The translations under genes were made by a program, and so were the position numbers. A stretch of DNA of 64,000 nt from Microbispora sp. H13382 (GTDB lineage Bacteria > Actinomycetota > Actinomycetes > Streptosporangiales > Streptosporangiaceae): assembly GCF_014161445.1 (NCBI RefSeq), contig NZ_JABBXA010000005.1:62001-126000 (forward strand), in the 5' to 3' direction. The first letter of the stretch is position 1; each line of letters begins with the position of its first letter. This document shows, in pieces, positions 29,302 to 36,977 of the stretch. Under the pieces are notes generated by a model. That model had not been told where the DNA came from. It saw nothing but the letters and a program-made list of their open reading frames with translations, and did not search any database.

Positions 29302-30639
29302 TCAGTTCGGGCAGGCGTCGTGGCAGCCGCCGAAGCGCCCGGTGTCCGGCGGGGTGAAGTGGGTCTCCCGTGTCCCCCGCACCGCCTCGGTCATCGCCTT
29401 CTTCCAGACGAGGCCGGGGATCGACGTCCCTCCCACACGGGCGTAGTGACGGCCGCCGATGGTGACGTCGGTCATCGGGTGCCAGAGGGCGCCGCGAACG
29501 TCGCCGAGGCTCACGGCCGAGGCCAGGTCAGGGGTGTAACCGGCGTACCAGGCGGTCCGGTGGGCGTCGCCCTCGCCGGGCATGCCCGCCGCGTCGCGGC
29601 CGATGCCCTTGAGCGTGCTGCTCGCCAGGACGTCCGACAGCACTCCGGTGACCGCGTCGGCGACCGCCGGGTCCAGGACCTGCACGCAGCGCGGCGGGAA
29701 GGTGCGCGGGGCGCCCGAGCCGTCCCGGATCTCGGTGATCAGCCTCGGCTCGCAGAAGCGGCCGCGGGCGGCGAGGCTCGCGTAGGAGTTGGCCACGGAG
29801 ACGGGATCGGCCTCGGTGGGGCCGAGCGTGAAAGACTCGAACTCGGGGAGCGGGCCCCCATCGGCGCTCCTGAGCCCGAGCCGCAGGGCCGTCTTGACGG
29901 TCTCACACAGGCCGACCTGCTCCTGCAAGCGGACGTAGAAGGTGTTCACCGCGTCCCGGGTGCCGGATCGCAGGGTGACGAACCGGTCCCCGCCCTTCTT
30001 CCGGTTGTGAAAGGAGACACGCGGATCGCCGACGGCGTTGCCCGCACAGTTCTTGAACGTCGCGAGGCCCCGGGCGCGGTACTCGTCCCCGACGAAGAAG
30101 CCGTCGTCGTATCGCAGACCGGCGGCGAACGCGGCGGCCAGGGTATAGGGCATCGCCGTCGTGCCCTGCTGGAAGCCCGGCCCGTCGGCCGGATCGCGGC
30201 TTGTGGCCATGGCTCTGACGGCGCCTTCACCCGGCGCGATCATGACCTGGGTGGCGATCTGTGCGTCCTCGCGGTGAACGTAGGCGTCCATGGCCCCCTG
30301 CGCGGCCCGCTGGAGCCGCAGGTCGATCGTCGTCTGGATCGTCAGGCCGTCACGGGTGAGCAGTCGCGGATCCTCGGCGAGAAGCCGCTGTCCGACGTAC
30401 CGGCAGAGGTAGGGATAGGCGCTCTCCGCGCAGTCGCCGGGCAACTCCTCGATGACGGCGCCCTCGGCGTCCAGCAGCACGCTTTTGCGGGCCACGGGGG
30501 AAGCGGGGGCCGTGGCGGTGGAAGCCGAGGCCACATGCTCCTCGCTCGCCATGTCGCCCGCCGAATTCCGCAGCAGCAGGAGAGCCGCGATCGTCGCACC
30601 CACCCCGGCGACGCCAAGGAACACCAGTAATGCCTTCAT
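29302..30639 (-). CDS. Degenerate penicillin-binding transpeptidase homologue (likely pseudoenzyme)
   Basis: This 445-residue protein has one N-terminal transmembrane helix (about 3-24) and a transpeptidase-like domain recognisable by TIDLRLQRAAQGAMDAY, DAVNTFYVRL and TAWYAGYTPDLASAV. All three catalytic motifs are lost. SxxK is replaced by Thr160-Thr-Ala-Met163, SxN by Ala230-Val-Asn232, and KTG(T/S) by MPGEG near residues 353-357. There is no glycosyltransferase domain. The frame is intact and a ribosome site (AAGGGC) precedes the ATG, so it is probably expressed as a non-catalytic protein. It lies divergently next to the disulfide-peptide operon. A binding, decoy or immunity role is speculation. 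Confidence 0.8.
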   Translation of the reverse strand: MKALLVFLGVAGVGATIAALLLLRNSAGDMASEEHVASASTATAPASPVARKSVLLDAEGAVIEELPGDCAESAYPYLCRYVGQRLLAEDPRLLTRDGLTIQTTIDLRLQRAAQGAMDAYVHREDAQIATQVMIAPGEGAVRAMATSRDPADGPGFQQGTTAMPYTLAAAFAAGLRYDDGFFVGDEYRARGLATFKNCAGNAVGDPRVSFHNRKKGGDRFVTLRSGTRDAVNTFYVRLQEQVGLCETVKTALRLGLRSADGGPLPEFESFTLGPTEADPVSVANSYASLAARGRFCEPRLITEIRDGSGAPRTFPPRCVQVLDPAVADAVTGVLSDVLASSTLKGIGRDAAGMPGEGDAHRTAWYAGYTPDLASAVSLGDVRGALWHPMTDVTIGGRHYARVGGTSIPGLVWKKAMTEAVRGTRETHFTPPDTGRFGGCHDACPN

Positions 30640-31099
30640 CGTTGCCCTTCGATCGCCAAAGGCCCAGTTTCCGTCATTCTCCGGTCACCGCACCGGCTCA
30701 AAACGTCCCTTCCATGATGCGGTTCTCGCGCCACGCGACCAACTCCGTGCGGGCACCCGGCGGGCGTTTCCTCTGCGGATACGCAGACGGCCGGGTATGA
30801 GAGGCGCCGTCGAAATCGCGCGCCGATATCAAGAGTGTCGTTTATCGGTTTTCGGCCCTGCGACAAACCATTCACCGGCCACCGGAAGAGTTCGCCGCCT
30901 CGCCGGGCGCGGCTCGTCGGCAGCCGGGGCTGTGGCGGGAACGCGTCCTCGGCCGGCCGCGCACGCGTGGGGGCCGATGGTCCGGCCGGGGCGTTCGTCC
31001 CCGATACATCGCGGTGTGTAGCCGTCGTGTACCCCACGTCCTGCGGCCGTTCCTAGCGTGGAGGGCGACCCGCCCGACCGACCGGGGATGAGGACGCCC
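30640..31099. other. 460-bp divergent intergenic region with a putative -10 at 31054-31059
   Basis: This separates the degenerate transpeptidase gene from the MauE-TlpA-ABC-S26-peptide operon. It should hold both promoters. TAGCGT at 31054-31059 is a plausible -10 for the operon. A short open frame exists on the minus strand (30636-31037), but it has no ribosome site or family similarity. No RNA gene or clear operator was seen. Confidence 0.5.
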
Positions 31100-31672
31100 G
31101 TGGCCTATCTCTTCGCCTTCTGCCGGCTGCTCACGGGGATCGTCTTCCTCATGTCCGTTGTGAGCAAGTTGCGTGGGCGGACGGCGTACGAGGAGTTCAC
31201 GGCGGCCACTCGCGCCCTCACACGCCTGCCGGCCCGGCGGGTCAGGCCTGTCGCGGCGCTCGTCGCCGCCGCCGAGGCCGCCGTCGCGCCGCTGCTGGCC
31301 TGGGGGCCCACCGTGCTCGCCGGCTTCTGCGTCGCACTGGGGCTGCTCGCGGCCTTCACCGTGGCCATCGTCGCCGCGCTGCGGCGCGGCCGGCGGGTTC
31401 CCTGCCGCTGCTTCGGCGCCTCCGCCGTTCCGGTCGGCCCCGGTCATCTCGCGCGCAACGCCGTGCTCGTCGTCGCGGCCGCGGCCGGAGCGGTCCTGGC
31501 CGCGACCGAGGCGGTCGTGGCCCGGAGCGGAGCGGTCGTGACCGGGAGCGGAGCCGTCCTCGCGGACCTCGATCCGGCCGGGCTCGCCGCGGTCGCGCTC
31601 GCGGCCGGAGCCATGGCAGCCCTGCTGTCGGCGACCGGCGAGATCGCCGATCTGTTCACCAGTACACCCTGA
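31100..31672 (+). CDS. MauE/DoxX-type redox membrane protein
   Basis: This protein of about 190 residues has four to five hydrophobic helices and opens AYLFAFCRLLTGIVFLMSV, the usual MauE beginning. A PCRCFG motif (Cys102, Cys104) lies between helices, where MauE relatives keep a C-x-C. MauE-like proteins pair with thioredoxin-like partners and are thought to pass electrons between quinones and thiols, as DsbB/VKOR do. I chose the GTG at 31100, with AGGA five bases upstream; an ATG at 31088 is possible, and the GTG at 31058 overlaps the likely -10. It is the first gene of the peptide operon, 15 bp from the TlpA gene. Confidence 0.8.
   Translation: MAYLFAFCRLLTGIVFLMSVVSKLRGRTAYEEFTAATRALTRLPARRVRPVAALVAAAEAAVAPLLAWGPTVLAGFCVALGLLAAFTVAIVAALRRGRRVPCRCFGASAVPVGPGHLARNAVLVVAAAAGAVLAATEAVVARSGAVVTGSGAVLADLDPAGLAAVALAAGAMAALLSATGEIADLFTSTP
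31511..31552. repeat. Two 21-bp direct repeats inside the MauE-like gene
   Basis: The unit at 31511-31531 recurs at 31532-31552 with two mismatches. It encodes two copies of a seven-residue AVVxxSG element in a loop between helices. Confidence 0.7.
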
Positions 31673-31687
31673 CGGAGGTAGTCCCTC

Positions 31688-32230
31688 ATGCCGTTCCTGA
31701 CAGCGCTCGTGCTGGGCGTCGGCGTCCTGTGCCTGATCGACCTGGTGCTGACGGTCGGGGTGATCCGGCGGTTGCGGGAGCACCAGGCGATGCTGTCGGC
31801 GCGACCGGTGGCGTCCCCGCCGATCGTGCTCCCGCCCGGTGCGACGATCGGCGGCTTCTCCGCTGTGAGCACCGACGGCGTCCACGTCTCCGACGGAACG
31901 CTGACCGAGCCGGTCCTCGTCGGCGTCTTCTCGCCCGACTGCTCCGCCTGCCACGACCGCCTGCCGCAGTTCGCCGAGCGCGCGCGGACCTACCCCGGAG
32001 GACGCGGCAACGTGTTCGCCGTGCTCGTGGGTACGGAGGAGGAGGTGGCGGACCAGCGGCGGACGCTGGAGCCGGTCGCCCTGGTGCTGATCGAGGAGTA
32101 CGGCACCGGCCTGACGGGGGCGTTGCAAGTGAAGGGCTTCCCGTCCCTCGCCCTGGTCGACGAGCACGGGAGGGTCGTCGCCAGCGGGACCACTCTCGAG
32201 GACCTCGGCAAGATTCCCGCGCACGCGTGA
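31688..32230 (+). CDS. TlpA-like membrane-anchored thioredoxin
   Basis: This 180-residue protein has an N-terminal membrane anchor (about 3-26) followed by an extracytoplasmic thioredoxin fold. The active site is Cys85-Ser-Ala-Cys88 in FSPDCSACHD, and GFPSLALV supplies the cis-proline. With the preceding MauE-like protein it would form an oxidising (or reducing) thiol relay at the outer face of the membrane. GGAGG precedes the ATG. Its TGA overlaps the GTG of the ABC transporter gene, so it is coupled to export. Disulfide formation in the peptide encoded downstream is the obvious role, by inference. Confidence 0.85.
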   Translation: MPFLTALVLGVGVLCLIDLVLTVGVIRRLREHQAMLSARPVASPPIVLPPGATIGGFSAVSTDGVHVSDGTLTEPVLVGVFSPDCSACHDRLPQFAERARTYPGGRGNVFAVLVGTEEEVADQRRTLEPVALVLIEEYGTGLTGALQVKGFPSLALVDEHGRVVASGTTLEDLGKIPAHA

Positions 32231-34116
32231 CGGCACAGTTGCGGGGTCATGCCGGAGCGCGGGCGGTGGTCACCGCCCTCGGCATGGCCTGGCGGGCGAG
32301 CAGGGGGCTGACCACCGCCTTCGCCGCCCTCAGCATGCTCATGGCCGCCCTGCCGGTCACGATCGCCTGGTGCACCAAGCTGGTGCTCGACGAGATCGCC
32401 GGGGGCCGGCCCGAGGTCGGCGTGACCACGGCTCTGGGCGCCGCGATCGCCGGGTGCGGGGTGCTGACGGCGCTCGGACCGCAGGTCGTCCAGTACGTCA
32501 GGGACGAGAGCGGGCGCAGGGTCGGTCTCGTCGCCCAGGACCGCCTCTTCCGGGCCACCGAGCGGTTCGTCGGCCTCGCCAGGTTCGAGGACCCCGCGTT
32601 CCTCGACCGGATCCGGATGGCGCAACAGTACGGCGGGGCGACCCCGGGCATGGTGGTCTCCGCCGCGCTGGGCGGCGCCAGGACGGTGATGACCGGTGCC
32701 GGGTTCCTCGTCTCCCTTGTGACGATAAATCCGTGGATGGCCGTCCTCGTGGTCGGCGCGGCGGCGCCGTCTCTGGCCGCGGAGCTCTGGCTGTCCCGGC
32801 GGCGTGCCGCGATGCTGTGGGGCATCGGCCCGGTCGAGCGCCGCGAGTTCTTCTTCGGTGAGCTGCTCGTCAACGTCCGGGCGGCCAAGGAGCTGAGGCT
32901 CTTCGGCATCGGAGCGCACCTGCGCGGGCTGATGAACGCCCAGCGGCGGGCCGCGAACGCCGAGCGGAGCCGTACCGACCGGCGCGAGCTCGGCGCCCAG
33001 GCAGTGACCGGGACCACGGCGGCGCTGGCGGCCGGGAGCGGCCTGCTGTGGGTTCTCGTCTCCGCCGCGAACGGCACGGGCGGGGTCGGCGACGTGGCGC
33101 TGTTCGTCGCGGCCGTCGCCGGAGTCCAGGCGGCGGTGAGCGGGCTCGTCGTCGAACTCGTCACCGCGCACCAGCAGGTGCTGCTGTTCGGCCACTACCT
33201 CGCCGTCCTGGACGCCGAGCCGGACCTGCCGGTCCCGGCCCGGCCCCGGCGGGCCGGCCCGCTGCGCCGGGGGATCGAGCTGCAGGACGTGTGGTTCCGC
33301 TACTCGCCCGGCCACCCCTGGGCCCTGCGCGGCGTGAGCCTGACCATCCCGTACGGCACGGCGGTGGCGCTCGTCGGGAGAAACGGCGCGGGCAAGAGCA
33401 CCGTGGTCAAGCTCCTGTGCCGGATGTACGACCCCGGACGCGGCTCGATTCTCTGGGACGGGGTCGATCTCCGGGAGATGGACCCGGCTGAGCTTCGCGC
33501 CCGGATCGGGGCGGTGTTCCAGGACTACATGGAGTACGACATGACCGCGGCCGAGAACATCGGCCTCGGCGATCTCGCCGCGCTGGACGACCGGGGGAGG
33601 ATCGAGGCGGCCGCGCGGCGGGCGGGCGCGCACGGCGCCGTGAGCGGCCTGCCCCGGGGGTACGACACCATGCTGTCGCGGGTCTTCGCCGATCCCCCCA
33701 AAGACGGCGGCGCGGAAGACGACGGCGCCGTGACGGGCGTCCACCTGTCGGGCGGGCAGTGGCAGCGGCTCGCCCTCGCCCGCGCCTACCTCCGGGGTGA
33801 GCGGGACCTGCTGATCCTGGACGAGCCCAGCTCGGGACTCGACGCCGAGGCGGAGCACGAGATCCACCAGGGCCTGCGGGAGCACCGCCGCGGGCGCACG
33901 AGCGTGCTGGTCAGCCATCGGCTCGGCGCCGTGCGCGACGCGGACCACATCGTGGTCCTCGACGGCGGACAGGTCGCCGAGCAGGGCACGCACGCCGGGC
34001 TGCTGACGCGTGGCGGGATCTACGCCCACCTGTTCACCCTGCAGGCGGAGGGATACCGGCAGCGGGAGGACCGGGACGCGGGCGCCGCGCACGACCGGCT
34101 CTCGGGGGCACGATGA
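32227..34116 (+). CDS. ABC exporter (fused membrane and ATPase domains) for a peptide
   Basis: This 629-residue half-transporter has membrane helices in residues 30-330 and a nucleotide-binding domain after about 350. It has Walker A GRNGAGKS (384-391), Q-loop VFQDYMEYD, signature LSGGQWQRLALA, Walker B DLLILDEPSSGLD and H-loop VSHRLG, so the ATPase should be active. There is no N-terminal C39 peptidase domain, which many RiPP exporters carry. A separate S26 peptidase gene overlaps its stop (ATGA), replacing that function. The GTG start overlaps the TlpA stop. A short acidic insert (KDGGAEDDGAV) precedes the signature. Confidence 0.9.
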   Translation: MTAQLRGHAGARAVVTALGMAWRASRGLTTAFAALSMLMAALPVTIAWCTKLVLDEIAGGRPEVGVTTALGAAIAGCGVLTALGPQVVQYVRDESGRRVGLVAQDRLFRATERFVGLARFEDPAFLDRIRMAQQYGGATPGMVVSAALGGARTVMTGAGFLVSLVTINPWMAVLVVGAAAPSLAAELWLSRRRAAMLWGIGPVERREFFFGELLVNVRAAKELRLFGIGAHLRGLMNAQRRAANAERSRTDRRELGAQAVTGTTAALAAGSGLLWVLVSAANGTGGVGDVALFVAAVAGVQAAVSGLVVELVTAHQQVLLFGHYLAVLDAEPDLPVPARPRRAGPLRRGIELQDVWFRYSPGHPWALRGVSLTIPYGTAVALVGRNGAGKSTVVKLLCRMYDPGRGSILWDGVDLREMDPAELRARIGAVFQDYMEYDMTAAENIGLGDLAALDDRGRIEAAARRAGAHGAVSGLPRGYDTMLSRVFADPPKDGGAEDDGAVTGVHLSGGQWQRLALARAYLRGERDLLILDEPSSGLDAEAEHEIHQGLREHRRGRTSVLVSHRLGAVRDADHIVVLDGGQVAEQGTHAGLLTRGGIYAHLFTLQAEGYRQREDRDAGAAHDRLSGAR

Positions 34117-34568
34117 CGCCGGTCCTGCTCGTCCTGCTCGCGACGGCGCTCCCGGCCGCCGCCGTGACGGCGGTCCGGCGGACCCTCCGTGTCGTGGAGG
34201 TGCACGGGGAGAGCATGAAGCCCGGCCTGCGGCCCGGCGACCGGGTCCTCGTACGGAGGCTGCGTCCCGGCGTCCCCGGCGGGCTCGGCCGGCGCGTACG
34301 GCGCGGGGACATCGTCGTCATCGCCCGCGTGGGCCCCGGGGAGGGTTTCACGCTCGACGGCGGCACGAACCTGGTGATCAAGCGGGCCGCGGCCGTGGCC
34401 GGGGACCCGATGCCTCCGGATTTCGAGACGTTGGGAGTGGCCCGCGTGCCGCCGGGGCGGCTGCTCGTCCTCGGGGACAACCCGTCGCGGAGCACCGACT
34501 CCCGTCAGTGGGGCCTGCTTCCCGAAAGCAGGATCACGGGCGTCGTTCTCCGGCGGCTGAACGCGTGA
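34113..34568 (+). CDS. S26-family signal peptidase (small, dedicated)
   Basis: This 151-residue protein has one N-terminal membrane segment (3-20) and the type I signal peptidase catalytic dyad: Ser34 in HGESMKPGL and Lys90 in NLVIKRAAAVAGD. GDNPSRSTDSRQWG (121-134) is box E of the family. It is shorter than housekeeping LepB. Its start overlaps the exporter stop by four bases, and it directly precedes the cysteine-rich peptide gene, whose leader ends Ala-Glu-Ala, a signal-peptidase-like AxA site. I infer that it trims the exported precursor. Confidence 0.9.
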   Translation: MTPVLLVLLATALPAAAVTAVRRTLRVVEVHGESMKPGLRPGDRVLVRRLRPGVPGGLGRRVRRGDIVVIARVGPGEGFTLDGGTNLVIKRAAAVAGDPMPPDFETLGVARVPPGRLLVLGDNPSRSTDSRQWGLLPESRITGVVLRRLNA

Positions 34569-34663
34569 ACCAGGTGAACGCGATACAGGAGCTCGTGTAT
34601 CGGAATGGTATGTCCGTCATCGAATCCGCTCCTAATGTCGACGAATGTAAAGGAGTCCCGCAT

Positions 34664-34670
34664 AGGAGGA
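34664..34670 (+). promoter_or_regulatory. Strong ribosome site that fixes the peptide start
   Basis: AGGAGGA lies five bases before the ATG at 34676. The frame is open upstream to a GTG at 34565 that overlaps the S26 stop. However, the intervening codons (AAT, GGT, GCT, CCT, TGT, AAA, GGA) lack the GC-rich third positions of real genes here, so the ATG is preferred. Confidence 0.75.
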
Positions 34671-34675
34671 ACCAA

Positions 34676-34852
34676 ATGACGCGGACGATTCAGCGGCTGG
34701 CGGACCGGATGGTCGCCCGGCTGGTCCCGGCCACCCGCGCTGAGGCGATCAACTGCTGGTACGAGGGCTCGACCTGCGTCCGCCGCTACTGCTGCAGCGG
34801 GTCGGAGATTCCCGGCGGCCGCTACTGCACCGGGTACGAGTACCTCTGCTAG
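34676..34852 (+). CDS. Precursor of a six-cysteine, knottin-like secreted peptide
   Basis: This 58-residue precursor has an N-terminal basic, amphipathic leader of 24 residues (TIQRLADRMVARLVPATR) ending in Ala22-Glu-Ala24. The core (25-58) has cysteines at 27, 34, 39, 40, 51 and 58. The spacing C-x6-C-x4-CC-x10-C-x6-C follows the C-C-CC-C-C order of inhibitor cystine knots. The core is also rich in aromatics (five Tyr, one Trp) and ends at a Cys. The leader is too polar for Sec, which fits export by the operon's ABC transporter and cleavage at AEA by the S26 peptidase. Disulfides would come from the TlpA/MauE pair. Activity is unknown. Confidence 0.85.
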   Translation: MTRTIQRLADRMVARLVPATRAEAINCWYEGSTCVRRYCCSGSEIPGGRYCTGYEYLC

Positions 34853-34860
34853 ACGAGCAC

Positions 34861-34920
34861 GGCGGAGCGCCCCATCGCACAGCGCCCCATCACACTGGGG
34901 GCGCTCCGCCCTCGCATTTT
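34861..34920. terminator. Strong terminator after the peptide gene, with alternative stems
   Basis: A perfect 13-bp stem pairs 34861-34873 with 34898-34910 and is followed by ATTTTCTCTTT. The left arm is partly duplicated (GCGCCCCATC twice), so a shorter competing hairpin can form from about 34881. It lies between the peptide gene and the convergent regulator gene. Confidence 0.85.
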
Positions 34921-34925
34921 CTCTT

Positions 34926-36725
34926 TCACCGGATTCCTCGTTTTTCCGAGGCCGAGGCGATTTCCCTGGCGTACAGGCGGGTGAGATCGTTCATCCGGTA
35001 GTGGTCGGGGGCCACCGGTTTCATCAGGCGGAGATCGGCCAGCCTGCCGAGCGCCGCCCACGCCGTACGCCGGTCGCACCCGAGGAGCTCTGCCGCGATC
35101 GCCGACCGGCAGTCGGCCACGCCTCGCTCGCCGAGCCGGTGGAACAGGGCGAGCGCGCAGCCGTCCGCCGTCCCCTCGCACTGCCGCAGGGCCTGGTAGT
35201 CGAGGTCGAGGGCGCCCCGCACGGAAAGGTCACCGCAGGTCAGCAGGTCGAGCCGGTGCTCCTCGTCGGCCAGCATGTCGGCGAACGCCGCCAGCGTCCA
35301 CTCCCGCCGCACGGCCAGTCGCTTGCCCGCGATCCGCAGCGCGAGCGGCAGGTTGTCGCAAAGCCGGGCCACTCTCCGCACCTGCTCGGGGTCGACCCGG
35401 TCCCGGCCGCAGAGCCCGGACAGCAGCTCGTACGCCGCGTCGTCGGTGAGGGGAGCGAGCGGCAGGTGGACGACATCGTCGAGCGCCGCGAGCACCGCCC
35501 TGCTGGTGACCACGAACTGGCAGCCGGGACAGGCGCCGATCAAGGGACGCAGCTGCCCTTCGCCGGTCGCGTTGTCGACGAGGACCAGCACACGCTTGGC
35601 CTCCGTGGCGGTCCTGAACTGCAGCACCGCGTCGTCGAGGTCCGGGGCGATCCGGTCGCCCGGCAGCCCCAGCAGGCTCAGCAGCCGCGCCAGCGTCTCG
35701 TACGCGCCGGGCCTGGGAAGGGACCGCAGGTCGACATGGAGCACACCACCGGGAAAATCCGGCGCCGCCGCCCGGACGGCACGCAGGGCCAGGGCCGACT
35801 TCCCCACTCCCGCAGGACCGTGTACGCCGACGGGCCGCGGGGGAGAGGCGGCGATCGCGGCCACGAGCTCTTCCAGCTCCGGGTCCCGGCCCACGAGACA
35901 TCCCGGACCCGCGGCCGGCGCCGCCTTGGGCGCGGGCGACGGGTGGGACCGATCGCGGGCGGGAGTAACGGGGATCGCCAAGAGCGCGGCGTCCCGGTTG
36001 AGTATGCTCCGGTGCAGCCCGGCCAGCTCCGGCCCGGGCTCGACGCCCAGCTCCTCCGCCAGGAACGTGCGCGCCCGCCCATAGGCGGACAACGCCGCCG
36101 CCGAGTCTCCGCTGCGGTACAACGCGAGCATGAGGGTGCCCCACAGCCGCTCCCTGGTGGGGTGGGCGGCCACCATCTCACGGAGCTCCGGCACCGCGTC
36201 GGCGTGCTCGCCCAGCCTGAGGCGGGCCTCGGCCCGCGCCTCCAGGGCCAGGCAGCGCTGCTCGGCGAGCGCGTCCAGGCGCGGGCCGAGCGCCGCCGTC
36301 CTGGGCACGTCCTCGGCCGGTGCGCCCCGCCAGCACGTGAGGGCCGCCGACAGGTGCCGCAGCGCCGCCTCCGGCCGCCCGGCGGACAGCGCCTGCCTGC
36401 CCTGGCGCAGGGCGTCGGCGAACTCGGTCACGTCGAGCTCGCCGGCCCGCACGGCGAGGACGTAGCCCGGCGGCCGGGCCGTCAGCCGGTCGCCGTCTCC
36501 CAGCGCGGATCGCAGCCGGTTGACGTAGGTGCGGACGTTGGCGACGGCGGAGCGGGGCGGCTCCTCGTCCCACATGGCCATGACCAGCCGGTCGATCGAC
36601 ACGACCCGGTCGGGTTCGAGCAGCAGCGCGGTCAGCAGGGCGCGCTGCTTGGGCGAGCCGAGCGGGACCGGCCTGCCGTTCCTCCTGACCTCGATCGGGC
36701 CCAGCAACCGGAACCGGAGGCTCAT
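34926..36725 (-). CDS. SARP/AfsR-type transcriptional regulator (BTAD + NB-ARC)
   Basis: This 599-residue regulator has an OmpR-like winged helix (about 5-93; RFRLLGPIEVRRNGRPVPLG is the classic SARP start), a bacterial transcriptional activation domain (about 97-245) and an NB-ARC ATPase from about 275 with P-loop GPAGVGKS (303-310), VLVLVDNA Walker B and LPLALRIAGKRLA. The C-terminus has a winged-helix-like segment. SARPs activate biosynthetic clusters. It converges on the peptide operon and is its most likely pathway regulator, by inference. The ATG at 36725 has GGAGGGCGGG upstream; residues beyond it in the frame are not family-like. Confidence 0.9.
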   Translation of the reverse strand: MSLRFRLLGPIEVRRNGRPVPLGSPKQRALLTALLLEPDRVVSIDRLVMAMWDEEPPRSAVANVRTYVNRLRSALGDGDRLTARPPGYVLAVRAGELDVTEFADALRQGRQALSAGRPEAALRHLSAALTCWRGAPAEDVPRTAALGPRLDALAEQRCLALEARAEARLRLGEHADAVPELREMVAAHPTRERLWGTLMLALYRSGDSAAALSAYGRARTFLAEELGVEPGPELAGLHRSILNRDAALLAIPVTPARDRSHPSPAPKAAPAAGPGCLVGRDPELEELVAAIAASPPRPVGVHGPAGVGKSALALRAVRAAAPDFPGGVLHVDLRSLPRPGAYETLARLLSLLGLPGDRIAPDLDDAVLQFRTATEAKRVLVLVDNATGEGQLRPLIGACPGCQFVVTSRAVLAALDDVVHLPLAPLTDDAAYELLSGLCGRDRVDPEQVRRVARLCDNLPLALRIAGKRLAVRREWTLAAFADMLADEEHRLDLLTCGDLSVRGALDLDYQALRQCEGTADGCALALFHRLGERGVADCRSAIAAELLGCDRRTAWAALGRLADLRLMKPVAPDHYRMNDLTRLYAREIASASEKRGIR

Positions 36726-36873
36726 CCCGCCCTCCGCAGGCCCGAGGGGGCGGACGGCGGTTCCCAGCCGGATGATCGATGCACGAAAGGACCTCCGTAG
36801 GCGTCTCGGGAGGAGCGTCTGAGGAAAGCACAACGAAGATCGCCGCCCGCATGGGCTCCCACAAGGTGCGGGA

Positions 36874-36896
36874 GCGTCCGGAACAGTCCCGGACGC
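36874..36896. promoter_or_regulatory. Operator-like dyad between the SARP and TetR genes
   Basis: GCGTCCGG (36874-36881) is the exact inverse of CCGGACGC (36889-36896) with a seven-base centre. It lies in the 252-bp divergent region and is of the size TetR proteins bind. Assignment to the adjacent TetR gene is inference. Confidence 0.45.
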
Positions 36897-36977
36897 CGCA
36901 GGAAGTAAGGCGGGTTCCCGTTCTCACGAAGGCCGTGCGCGTGATTAGCGGAGGGCCGTGCGGGAACCGACTACCGC

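Noticed and set aside
29302..30639. Calling the transpeptidase homologue a pseudogene
   Set aside because: The frame is intact over 445 codons, with membrane anchor and ribosome site. Loss of catalytic residues alone indicates a pseudoenzyme, not a broken gene.
30636..31037. Minus-strand frame of 133 codons in the divergent intergenic region
   Set aside because: There is no ribosome site, an irregular composition and no recognised similarity. It overlaps the start of the degenerate transpeptidase gene.
34010..34675. Reading the knottin-like peptide as the end of a 280-residue protein
   Set aside because: The upstream part is out of frame with the exporter and the S26 peptidase genes, which have clear motifs. 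The peptide has its own strong ribosome site.
31100..34852. Reading the cassette as a lanthipeptide, lasso or thiopeptide cluster
   Set aside because: No LanM/LanB, lasso cyclase, B-type transglutaminase-like protease, YcaO or radical-SAM gene is present. Only thiol-redox, export and peptidase functions are encoded.
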